A DNA stretch of 64,000 bases from Microcebus murinus. Taxonomy: Eukaryota; Chordata; Mammalia; Primates; Cheirogaleidae. The notes under the pieces are model-generated. The model had not been told where the DNA came from and made no database searches. It saw only the letters and a list, made by a program, of their open reading frames with translations. The stretch covers positions 50,157,501 through 50,221,500 of the forward strand of contig NC_134108.1 in assembly GCF_040939455.1 (NCBI RefSeq). The letters run 5' to 3'. The position numbers and the translations under genes were made by a program. Of the stretch, positions 28,395-57,279 are shown piece by piece; positions within the stretch are counted from its first letter, which is position 1; each line of letters starts with the position of its first letter.

Positions 28395-28737
28395 GGCCGG
28401 GCGCGGTGGCTCACTCCTGTAATCCTAGCTCTCTGGGAGGCGAGACGGGTGGATTGCTCAAGGTCAGGAGTTCAAAACCAGCCTGAGCAAGAGCGAGACC
28501 CCCGTCTCTACTATAAATAGAAAGAAATTAATTGGCCAACTAATATATAAAGAAAAAATTAGCCAGGTCTGGTGGCGCATGCCTGTAGTCCCAGCTACTT
28601 GGGAGGCTGAGGCAGGAGGATCACCTGAGCCCAGGAGTTTGAGGTTGCTGTGAGCTAGGCTGACGCCACGGCACTCACTCTAGCCTGGGCAACAAAGTGA
28701 GACTCTGTCTCAAAAAACAAACAAACAAACAAAAAAA
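28395..28737 (+). mobile_element. Young strepsirrhine Alu
   Basis: GGCCGGGCGCGGTGGCTCAC to a (CAAA)n tail, with a clean lemur-type linker. ACACAAATGTAAG is perfectly duplicated at both ends, so it is a recent insertion. Confidence 0.95.
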
Positions 28738-29116
28738 CACAAATGTAAGACTCCATACCTAATTGTCATGGTATGTAAATAACAATTTTGAAAAGTGACA
28801 CACCCAAGTTTAGAAAAACCATTTGTCAAAGAAGTACTGAAGACTAGTTTTTTACTGCAATAATCACTTAGGTGGGCTCATCTTCTCTTGTGTGTATATC
28901 CCAAAATCCCAGAAGAGACTGTTACTGAGCTTTTTCCAATGTTGGAAGCCAGGTTTGATTCTTTTTTTGTAAGGGCAGAGATGCCCAAAACAAAAGGCAA
29001 TTCCAGTGAGAATCAGCACTCTGTGGCTTGTCATAAGACTCTTACTCCCTTTTAATTTTACTAAGAATATTTAAAATAGAATAAAGTAGATAATGATTGT
29101 AATAGATTTTATTTAT

Positions 29117-29441
<325 letters not shown>

Positions 29442-29824
29442 GTAATAGATTTTATTAAAACTCACTGAATCTTCTCCTCTCACCCCATGAGAGGAGTGCA
29501 TTTCTCTGCCCCCTTAGGGTTGGGAGGATTGGCCATCAATCTGGCCATGGCCAGGGGAAAGGGAGCAAATCTGACATGAGTAGCAGCTGTAAATGAACTT
29601 GCATGGTCTGGCTCAGCCTCTTGCATTTCTGTACTCTGCCATGAAAAGAAGCTGCTTTAGGGAAGGTGCTAGTCCAGAATGAGGAAACCCTGGAGCACAT
29701 TCAAACCCAGAGTACAGCCTGGAGCCAGGTCCAGCTGAGCCCTGCTACACCCTACAGAGCCCCAGGAGACTGGGGGTCCTATGAGCAAGAAATCAAAGTT
29801 TGTTGCTGTAAGTGCTTGGGGTTG

Positions 29825-30360
29825 TTTGTTATTCAGCATTATTGAAGCAAAACTTGACTAATACACGAATGAACAGCCTGGGACCCATTACCCAGCCTTA
29901 CCAAATCTTGTCATTTATCTCATATTTGTTTGAGATTCCTTTTTTTCTTCTTATGCAATAAATCATTCCAGAAACATTTAAGGATCCTCTTGGTACCCTT
30001 CACCAATCCCATCTATTCCTGGAGGTAACCACTATCATGCAGTTAGTGTTTATAATACTCATGCCTGTTTTAAATGTTTGCTATCCCTTTATATACCCAT
30101 AAACATTATCTGGTATTGTTCTGTAGATTGTAAAACATTACATAAATGATACCAAGCTGTATGTTTCTCCAATTCACTTCTCTCCCTCTCACCCAACCAA
30201 CACTGTATTTCAGATTTACTCATGTTGATGCATTAGCTGTAGCCATTCATTTTCCCTATTGCCTGTATCTACCACAATGTATCAATTCTCAGTTGATGGA
30301 CGTTTAAGTTGTTAAATATGAACAGTGTTACAGGGAACATTCCTGCACACATCTTTGAGT
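29825..30360 (-). repeat. Old L1 3' region, antisense
   Basis: 'CTGGAGGTAACCACTATCAT', 'AACATTATCTGGTATTGTTC' and 'CTCAGTTGATGGACGTTTAA' match the complement of an old L1 3' end. Diverged, with no coding capacity. Confidence 0.65.
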
Positions 30361-30385
30361 ACCTTGCTTTTCATTTTTTTTAAAT

Positions 30386-30425
30386 AACGCTTCACGAATT
30401 TGTGTGTCATCCTTGCACAGGGGCC

Positions 30426-30470
<45 letters not shown>

Positions 30471-30482
30471 TGAAGTGAGCAC
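30386..30482 (-). pseudogene. U6 snRNA retropseudogene
   Basis: The - strand matches 97 nt of the U6 spliceosomal RNA from GTGCTC to GAAGCGTT. It has four substitutions, all at CpG sites changed to TpG or CpA. The usual 3' CCATATTTTT is replaced by ATTTAAAAAAAA. CCTTGCTTTTC lies on both sides (30362-30372 and 30483-30493) as a target-site duplication. The A-rich end and duplication show L1-driven retroposition of the RNA. No U6 promoter (PSE/TATA) was recognised upstream, so it should be silent. Confidence 0.95.
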
Positions 30483-31161
30483 CCTTGCTTTTCTTTAAGA
30501 CCAAGTTCTCATGCTTTGTGGAATCAGTAGACAAGAAGTGCATGGCTGACTGAACTTTCACAAACAATCTGCAAGGTCATTTTAGCCAAGGGCAGAGGCA
30601 CGAGCATCTCTAGCTGGAGCTGCCACCCAGAAGGAGCCCATAGTGTCTGTGGCCTTGGGCACCTCTGATTTCCAGCACCAGACTCTGGTTGTGGCCAGCG
30701 CCCTGAGATTTGGTGGCAACATCTAGATGACCTTTCTGCTTCTCATTCTGCATCTTACCAATAGTTCTTCACACTTTATCTTTTTGATCATTAAATGATT
30801 TCAAGTGTCTGGTCAGGATTGAAATGTTGGCAAGAGAGTTAGAAACAGAGGAAGGAATGAAGACTCTGCTAATCGGCCTCTTTCTTCCTCACACAGCAAT
30901 TTTGCTAACAGATGCAATTACATTTGAGAGCTGTAGAGAACAGAATCTTATGTTTTATTTCTTTATTCATCATTTTACAAATGGAATTCACTGTAAAAAG
31001 GAAATTGCCTTTGTAGTTCAGTTCTTTCGGCTCTGCGCTGGAGTGCTCTGAGCTTCAGTTTTAACACCAGCTGCCGCTGCCACCTTGTTCCTGGTGGGTG
31101 CGAACCAGCCAGGGATGGAGGCTGAGAAATCAGGCAGAGTTCATTTAAATTCAATATATTT

Positions 31162-31167
31162 TTATTC
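31162..31167 (-). terminator. NR2E1: NR2E1 polyadenylation signal (AATAAA)
   Basis: AATAAA on the - strand at the far end of a repeat-free 3'UTR. The next sequence becomes unremarkable intergenic DNA. Confidence 0.7.
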
Positions 31168-31586
31168 TTTGTAAATACAATGAGTACAACCTTTTAACTT
31201 CACAAATCAGTTAATTCACTTTGTACAAGAAAAGTTTTACTCATCCTATGATAGTCCAAGTGCTGAATTTTTTTCTCAGTGCTAGTACCTAATAAATCAA
31301 AATGTGAAAAGTACAGCAGCTATTTAAAAATGTTTGTTTCTACATTTCCATAAGTATAGAGTCATACCAAAGGAGCAGCGTATAGTGTGGGACGATGCGT
31401 GTGTGTGTGTGCATTCAAGGCTTTACTAGAAACCAGAGTTTTCTGAAAGGCATTGAAGAGTCTCAGGCTGTTAGCAATGGGTCAGTCAAGAAACCATTCT
31501 CTCCTTGAAGTTCCTCCTGGCATTGCGTCCATGCTTGGTTACTGTCTGCTGTGACTCGCTGAACCATGAGTTTGGACCCCCCTTGC

Positions 31587-31593
31587 CTTTGGT
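31587..31593 (-). promoter_or_regulatory. NR2E1: Candidate miR-9 target site in NR2E1 3'UTR
   Basis: The mRNA strand reads ACCAAAG, complementary to bases 2-8 of miR-9-5p. miR-9 is known to repress TLX through its 3'UTR in neural stem cells. The match is seven bases, so chance cannot be excluded without conservation data. Confidence 0.5.
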
Positions 31594-31802
31594 TTCAGCA
31601 CTATGTTAACGGGACAGCAATCTACCTCACTCAATCACTCATCTCCACTGTATTTGGTTTTGCTGTTTTTATTCATCCTCCCTTGACTTGTGTTCTTTTA
31701 GTAAAGCTCTTCTATTTTTGAGATGTTATCCAACCTGAAGTCCTGATGAGAATCTCATTTTCGTCCACCAATTCCTTTGACAAGGTTGCCTGGCCTATGG
31801 TA

Positions 31803-31880
31803 TTAAAAAAAAGAAGAAGAAGAAGAAGAAAGAAAGCAAGAAAGAACAAAAGAAAGAGAAAGAAAAGGAAAAAGAAGATA
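31803..31880. repeat. A/G-rich low-complexity tract in NR2E1 3'UTR
   Basis: (GAA)n then mixed GAAA units on the + strand, so a U/C-rich tract in the NR2E1 mRNA. Confidence 0.9.
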
Positions 31881-32464
31881 GAGAAAAAGCGAATCGCATG
31901 GCACAAGCTACTTTTCACTTATTAACTCACTTCTGAAGGCCACTTAATAATGTATTACAATAGAAAGGAAACTTTGATAATACTTTTGCTTTAAAACCTA
32001 GCCATTATTTTTAAAATAAATGCTCCAACATAACATAGTTCTGAAGGCCGCAGTATGATGTTATTCACAGAGCTATATTTGGTTACCCAACTTCATATGC
32101 TAAAAAGGAAAACAAAGCACTACTTGAGTTTCAGCTGTTGATAGTTCAGCCCGATCTTCCAGGTAAGAGGCAGAATGGCACGGCCTGTGGCAACCCCCAA
32201 TTCGCCACCCCTCCCAGGGCACAGCAGCAGGGAGTTTTCTGTGCAGGTGATCCTGTTGCACCCTCTTTCCTTCCCAGCCGCCCTACTCTGGTTGAGGCAG
32301 CAGGTCAGAGCTACTGGAATGCTTTCTGTCAATTGGCATTTTTTCCTGAAGGCTACACATTTCCAGGTTTATGCTTCCTGAAGGGTTTGTTAGTTGAGGC
32401 TTGTTCTCGTGGGTAGAAGTTCATTTGATACTGTCCCATCCCGAAAAGTGGGTACTTTGAGAGC

Positions 32465-51492
<19,028 letters not shown>

Positions 51493-52286
51493 GCTGGCTG
51501 TCCCGGGACGGAGCGGTTGGTGGGCGCTGCCCGAGTCCCGGCCGGCAGCGCCCGCCTCGCCGCCGGGCGCCGCCGCTCTCCAGCCGCCCTCCAGCCTGCG
51601 AGGCTCCCGGGCCGGACAGGTGGGTGTCAGTGGCTCGCTGCGCTGCTCCCCGGGCGCTCAGAATTCGTTCCACAGTGGAAATTTAAGCATTCTTAAGTTT
51701 CTTCCCGGCTCTTGCAAAACTGCAGCTGCTGGGAATGCTGTTTGCTATGGACACACGCATGGACAGATGGACAGGCAGACTGAGGAAGAAGGGAGGAGGA
51801 CAGCAAGAGAGGGGTGTTGAAGGACAGAGATGGAGACACGAAAATGGTCTTCCTACGGAGCAAAAGGGGCAAAATCCCTCTCTCTCCCCATTCCTGTCAC
51901 TGGGTCTTCAAGCTCTCCCCTCTACACAGGCATGTAGAGTGTGGGCAGATCTCTACAGACCGCTGGTCTTCCAAGGAAAGAAGGAAAACACAACCGCAGT
52001 CTCAGAGGTGGATGGGCTCGGCGCTGCCGGAACCGGAGCGCGGAGTGGGAAAACTAGATTGCTGGGAAATCCTCCAAGGGAAGCGGCGGCCAGGTCCCGG
52101 TTTCCGGGGAGAGCCGCGCACGCAGCGGCAAAGGGTCCCCGAAGTTCATTACCCCGTGACTTTGTGCCTGCCGCTGCGGGCTGGGTCCCCTGTAATATCT
52201 CCAGAAGCGCTCTGACAGGCAGCCGCGGGGAGGGGAATAGGGCGTCCCTGGCCCACTTAGCTTTTCCCCCAACTCCTGGCGGGGTC

Positions 52287-52294
52287 TGACGTCA
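52287..52294. promoter_or_regulatory. NR2E1: Palindromic CRE (TGACGTCA)
   Basis: Perfect cAMP-response element about 0.8 kb upstream of the NR2E1 start codon, in CpG-rich sequence. A candidate CREB/ATF site. No experimental support is visible. Confidence 0.6.
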
Positions 52295-52330
52295 GCCATG
52301 TGCGGGGAGGGGATGGGAAGAGGGAGGGGG

Positions 52331-52353
52331 TTAAATGCTAATGATATTAATGA
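52331..52353. promoter_or_regulatory. NR2E1: Homeodomain-type cluster upstream of NR2E1
   Basis: AATGCTAATGATATTAATGA contains two ATTA/TAAT cores with near-symmetry. It lies just upstream of the CRE, in otherwise GC-rich DNA. Confidence 0.45.
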
Positions 52354-53125
52354 ACCTCCAAGCGGCTCCCAAAGAAAATGCAGGCGCTCTCGAAGCTGAC
52401 GAGTTAGAAAGTGTGAATATGGGACTGTGGCTCTGTGCGTGCCTGAATGGTGAGGATGGTGCGGCTCGTAAATAAAAATGAATTATTATATTTCATGGCA
52501 AGAGGGAAGGGGAGGGCTGATGGGGCTTTCTCGAAACGCTTCCCCTCCCCGCCCCTTCCAGAGTGCCAAATTCGTGGAAGAAATTGGGTAGCTGTGTGTT
52601 TGTGTGTGATTGTGCGCGCTGGACGCGGCCATGTGAGTTGTTCATTCTTGGTCCCGTGCCCCTTCTGTTGGGTAAAACTTGGATCTGGCCCGAGGTGAGT
52701 AATTTATTCATTTTCCAACTATCTACGGAAAGTCAGAGCTGAGGACGGGGTGTGCGGAGTTGGGGCCTGGGATGGGGTCTTCCGGAGGTTCCGCGTTCCT
52801 GCGGCCTTCTCGTGGTCGGTTTGGGCACCAGCCGAGGTGAGGGCGCCGCCAGCTTTTCCAAGCAGAGCGGCCCATCCGGAGCTGGGCGAAGCGACTGTCG
52901 CCTCCATTATTTTGCACTGGAGCGGCTGGAGGGCAACGCTTTCCCTCCGGAGCAGCTCTCCCACAGCGGCCGTCGCCTGCTCCGGCCCTCGCGGCAGAGG
53001 GATTCTGCGGAGCCGTCCCCACGCCCACCCCATCCCGCTCGCTTTCCCGCTGTCCCTGAGCTCTTCTCCTGCCGTGGTCTCTGCGCGGCGCTGGGAGAGC
53101 GCACGCCGAGGCAGCGATGATCCCC

Positions 53126-53140
53126 AATCTCTAAGAGATT
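53126..53140. repeat. 15-bp palindrome AATCTCTAAGAGATT
   Basis: Perfect 7+1+7 inverted repeat followed by AATTCTATTTAAG, about 1.6 kb upstream of the NR2E1 start codon. Confidence 0.9.
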
Positions 53141-53471
53141 AATTCTATTTAAGCTCCTTCGGCAGCTTGAACTTGTCGAACAAGAGCTTGCCAGTCTCTC
53201 CTCAGGGCGTGGGCCCGGCCGGAGGTCAGGGGTCACACCTCCCGCCCTCCGCACCGTGGTGGGGGAGGGGGAGGCGAGCCGTGGGCTACACTCAGCAATT
53301 CTGCCCACCCACCCCTGGCCCCACTTTCTCTCCACACTCGGTGTCAACTCCAGCTTTCAATCGGAATGCGCGCTGAGTGCTGGCGTCCCCCGAGCCCTCG
53401 GAGGACGCAGCAGGCCCCCGGCCCGGGCGTCCCAGGGGGAGCGGGCTGTGAGCTCCCGCAGGCTGCTGCAG

Positions 53472-53477
53472 CACGTG
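53472..53477. promoter_or_regulatory. E-box CACGTG
   Basis: Palindromic CACGTG in the context GCAGCACGTGACTGCA, in the NR2E1 5' flank. Candidate bHLH-ZIP (MYC/USF/HIF-like) site. Confidence 0.4.
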
Positions 53478-54437
53478 ACTGCAACTTCTCCGCGGCAGCC
53501 TCGGCTCGGCCTGGAGCTCTGGTCGCTCAAACCACACGCCACAGCCCGAGTCCCCCCAGGGCAGCGCAGCGACCAGGACGCGGGGGCTGGGGACACAGAG
53601 AAAGAGTAAGAAGGGAGACTCTCGTCACTCTCCCCTCCTCGGTTTTTCTGATTGAGACGAAATTAGGAAATTGTGGGGAAAGGCCATAAATCTGAGTGTG
53701 TTTTTAGGTGACAGGGTGAGAAATCCACATTTTTTGACGGCAAAGTTGGCAGACGCGTGCGCAACCAGCCGGTCAGGCGGCGTTGCACTGACTCGGAGGC
53801 AGAGCCCAGAGAGGGAAGGGATTTCGGGCAGGGTTTGAGAAACACAGTAAGATGCCAAGCTCTGTTTTGGACCCTCGGGTTTTGGCTCCCGCCAGAATCC
53901 ACTTATAGCGGTCACACCACCACCACTGTCATGATGCTGACGCGGAAGGGGCGCTTGGTTAAGGACAAAGAACTTCAAGAATCGAACTAATTTATCTCCG
54001 ACGAAGATGAGGGCAGTGTTGGGGGCGGGGGACTGGACCCAGGCCTGCCTCTAGGGGACACATTCGGGGGTCTGTGGTGAGGAGAACTATGTGTGAGCCG
54101 CTTTGCGGCTGCAGAGGATTGGGGCTTGGAGGTGAGGAGGACAATGACTCTCTTGGGGTCCAAACTACTTCTGCCCCCACTTTCGACAATCCCCCATCCC
54201 CAGCCCCACTGGCTCATTTGTAGGCACCCAAACTTCTGGAAAATCCTCCTGAGGCTCATCAAATTGTGTCAAAATCAAAATGGCAATGTTCTGTCTTTCT
54301 CCTGTCACCAGTCCCTAATCAAGCAGGGTGTCAAGAAGTCCACCGAACACACATGCGCACCATCCAGCCCTGGCGAAAGGCACAACACTGTGCACACACA
54401 CCCGCCGCATATGCATCCTGCGTTCTGCGCGCTCGGC

Positions 54438-54512
54438 TGTAATTATCCGCGCGCTTTGCATAAATCACAATGCAGTTCTGAAATCATCATGATGACTTTC
54501 TGGCATGATTGG
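54438..54512. promoter_or_regulatory. NR2E1: Candidate POU/SOX/homeodomain element, about 3 kb upstream of NR2E1
   Basis: TAATTATCC, then CTTTGCATAAATCACAATGC. Read on the - strand, this has a SOX core CATTGT five bases from a POU half-octamer ATGCAAA. A palindrome TCATCATGATGA follows. Motif density is high in 75 bases. SOX2 is a known partner in TLX-expressing stem cells; a regulatory role here is inferred. Confidence 0.45.
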
Positions 54513-54794
54513 TTAGGTGGTAACGGCGGCAACAAGCTCCAGTGTAGGCAGGAGGGGCTGGGGCCGAACCGCCCACCACGTCCCAAAGAAGCCTGAAGCT
54601 TTAGTGCCCGGGGCCTCTGCTGAGCTGCAAGGCGGTGGGGACGCAGATCTAAGGTGTAGAAACTTGGGGATCTCATGGGCTCAGTACAGAGAAGAAAGCC
54701 TCTGCAGGGCAAAGACTGGGACTTTTCATCTTGTCCACGGCTCCGGCATGCTGCTGGATTTACAGTAGGCGCTGCATAAATGGGTGAAATGGAG

Positions 54795-54955
54795 GAAGAT
54801 CACCTGCAGTTTTCCTGAGAGGCCACTAGAGTCACAGCTGGGCTAACCACTAGGAATCCAGGCCCTGTCCCACCAAGCTGTGTAACCCTGGGCAAGTGAC
54901 TAGACCTCTCTGGGCTCCAGATCATTTATGAAAGGACTGTGGCCCTGTTCAACTT
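54795..54955 (+). repeat. MIR element
   Basis: 'GCTGTGTAACCCTGGGCAAG' and 'CTAGACCTCTCTGGGCTCCA' match the MIR core. Confidence 0.8.
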
Positions 54956-55315
54956 TAACTTTCAAAGATCTTTTCCCGTGAATCTACCAAAGGAAATGAT
55001 TGATAAAGGGGAAATGCCATCTATCTTGGAAAATACCTTTTAACAGAGTCAAGACCTTAGGTTACATGGATAAGTTTACAGCTTTGAACAAGTGGAGAGC
55101 CGCACCCCAGAGGTTCTTCTAACCAGTTCTTCTAACCCTTCTAACCAGTTCCAAACACAGCCCCCAACTTGCTCTCTAGTCTCTTGTGAGAATGGAGCTC
55201 TCAACCAAAAACAAAGCCTAAAACAGAAGGAAAATATTTTTTATTGAGGGTTATTTACATTTTGGTCCAGGAGATAAGAAATAAGACAATGAGAAGGACC
55301 ATAGGATCAAGGGGT

Positions 55316-55440
55316 CTTTCTGTCCATTCATCAATCTGCCCATTCTTCAAATACTGAGCATCCCTATGTGCCAGACCCTGGGGATACAGGAAATTAATGA
55401 CATGACCCCTTTCTCATGGCTGTCAGAGAATGCCCTGGAA
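55316..55440 (+). repeat. L2 3' fragment
   Basis: 'CCCTATGTGCCAGACCCTGG' and 'GATACAGGAAATTAATGACA' match the L2 3' end. Confidence 0.65.
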
Positions 55441-55564
55441 AGCTTGCCTAGTCTTTGACAAGTGGGAATCTGCTGTCTTCGAGAACTCTCTTGTATTACA
55501 GCTCATCCTTTCCATCAGTTTCAAAAAGGAAATAGAGTCTTGTTAACTAGGTAGTATGAGAGAG

Positions 55565-55665
55565 GCAGGGGTAGAGTCTACCACTCTCAGTATCAAACTA
55601 TCTGGGCTTGACTGCTGGCTCTGCCATTCACTAGTTCCTCTAAAAATGGAGACATTTTCTCCATT
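55565..55665 (+). repeat. MIR fragment
   Basis: 'CTGGGCTTGACTGCTGGCTC' and 'GCCATTCACTAGTTCCTC' match the MIR 5' part. Confidence 0.65.
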
Positions 55666-56073
55666 AATTGCCCCCCTATTCTTCTAAATTAAAACACTAA
55701 AAGGGAAAGGAAAACCTTTCCCATCAGCAAGCAGAGCTGATGAAGTTGGTGTGAAAGAGACCCCTTCCTTAACTAGTGATTGGCCCCCTCTCAGAAACGT
55801 TCGTTTCTTCGTTCCATTAAAATACTCTTCACCTCACTGACAAGCACAGTTAAGAAATACTCAGACCCAAGAAAAACCCACTAGGTGAGCTTGGCTGAGT
55901 TTTGGTGTTCAGTGTCCAAAAGACACTCTGACACAAGGCTCCGTTTGTTTGTTTATATGAAGGAGAAAGTTGTTTTTCATTTTCTTCCAAGTCACAATTC
56001 ATCCTATGCCTGTTACTTGCCCAATAGATGGTGAGTGAGAGAGAAGATGGGTCATGGAGTGGAGTGTCTAGCA

Positions 56074-56258
56074 CAGGGGGCTTCAAACTTTTTAAACTGG
56101 GGGCCAGTTCACTGTCCCTCAAACCGTTGGAGGGCCAGACAATAGTTTAAAAAAAACTATGAATAATTTCCTACGCACACTGCACATATCTTATTTTGAA
56201 GTAAAAAAACAAATGAGCAAAAACACCCACATGTGGCCTGAAGGTTTGAGGATGCCTG
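56074..56258. mobile_element. Non-autonomous hAT transposon (185 bp), copy 2
   Basis: Ends CAGGGGGCTTCAAACTTTTT and, opposite strand, CAGGCATCCTCAAACCTTCA. Exact 8-bp target-site duplication GTCTAGCA (56066-56073 and 56259-56266). The interior holds a small hairpin (AGTTTAAAAAAAACTATG) and CACTGCACATATCTTATTTT. The family matches copy 1 at 10682 at the ends but not in the core. Confidence 0.92.
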
Positions 56259-56706
56259 GTCTAGCACATAGTAGGTGCTCAGTAAGGGCTTGCTAAGTGC
56301 CAGGATGAAAGAAACAGTGTTGTCAGGCTTGCTCCTGATTCTGCTGTAGATCTCTCTACAAGTCCACTCAGAAAAGAAACACCAAGAACAATCCAGAAAA
56401 GAGACCCAGATGTTCTAGAATCCAATGGGTGCCGAGTTGCAGATTTTTCCTTGATACTTTCTGAAACTGTGCTGCTAAGAGTTGTTTGTTCCTCCCCACT
56501 AGTAGGAGGATGAACACTGCTAATAGCAATAGTGGTGAGGCAATGCTCTGTGGGAGGTTCTTTCCCCTGACCCCTTAGCAAATAACAAATCATGTCTCTC
56601 TGCATTTATTTACACCCTTGCTTGGGCAGAAGAAATTCAGTTCTAGGGCAGGCTGACAATTAAAGGCTTCTAGAGTCCCACTGCATCTTTATATTCTTCC
56701 GGCCCT

Positions 56707-56769
56707 AAGAATAATCAGATAGATGCTCTGAACTTTCATTGAAAAAAAAAAAAAGAATAATCAGATAGA
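56707..56769 (+). mobile_element. Tail-only retroinsertion with 17-bp target-site duplication
   Basis: AAGAATAATCAGATAGA occurs at 56707-56723 and 56753-56769. Between them are only TGCTCTGAACTTTCATTG and a run of A's. This is the signature of an extremely 5'-truncated L1-driven insertion. Confidence 0.85.
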
Positions 56770-57139
56770 AATATCTTTCTAGTCCCTTGGACCCTGGCAC
56801 ATAGTGGTGCTTTATAAATGTGGAATGTACACATGAACCTGCCTGATGGTATTCACAATGAAAGCTGAAGTTTGAGATGAGGGGTTCAACCTTTGCTCGG
56901 CCCCAGCAATGGGGTCCAAAGGGAACAGGGACAGGTCTTCTGATCTCCAAACCTTGGGAAGCAGTACAGGTCATTTTTGGCTTTCTAAAACAAAAGAGTA
57001 ACTAGAGAAACAAGAAACCAGACTACAACCAGGGAGACATTGGCTGTGAAGCCTTCTTCAGCCTGATAATTTCCTGTGAATTACACAGTCTAACTTGGCT
57101 TCCATTTAGTCCAGAATCACAAAATACATAACTCAGAAG

Positions 57140-57275
57140 GTACTCATCTAATTTCATCATTTTACAGATGAGGAAACTGAGACCCTTAGAGACAAAACTT
57201 GTCCTTGGTCATTCATCGAGAGTCAGAGACTATCCCCAGAACCCAGATCCCTTGATGCTGAGTGCCATGCTCTTT
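57140..57275 (+). repeat. MIR element
   Basis: 'CATTTTACAGATGAGGAAAC' and 'CCCAGAACCCAGATCCCTTG' match the MIR core and 3' part. Confidence 0.85.
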
Positions 57276-57279
57276 GAAA

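Larger units (their letters stand above)
31145..32464 (-). other. NR2E1: NR2E1 3' untranslated region
   Basis: About 1.3 kb between the NR2E1 stop and a strong polyadenylation signal, free of transposons. On the mRNA strand it contains a long C/U-rich tract (complement of the A/G-rich 31803-31880) and an ACCAAAG match to the miR-9 seed (31587-31593). The end is inferred from the signal; alternative sites (AATAAA near 31672) are possible. Confidence 0.75.

Noticed and set aside
30386..30482. Functional U6 gene
   Set aside because: Four CpG-type substitutions, altered 3' end, A-rich tail and target-site duplication all mark a retropseudogene.
51735..52289. 184-codon open frame on the + strand, antisense to the NR2E1 5' flank
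   Set aside because: CpG-rich DNA lacks stops in many frames; overlapping long frames exist on both strands, no domain is recognisable and there is no supporting splice or poly-A context.
54093..54596. 167-codon open frame on the + strand upstream of NR2E1
   Set aside because: No recognisable protein family, low-complexity composition, and it overlaps the motif-rich candidate regulatory segment.
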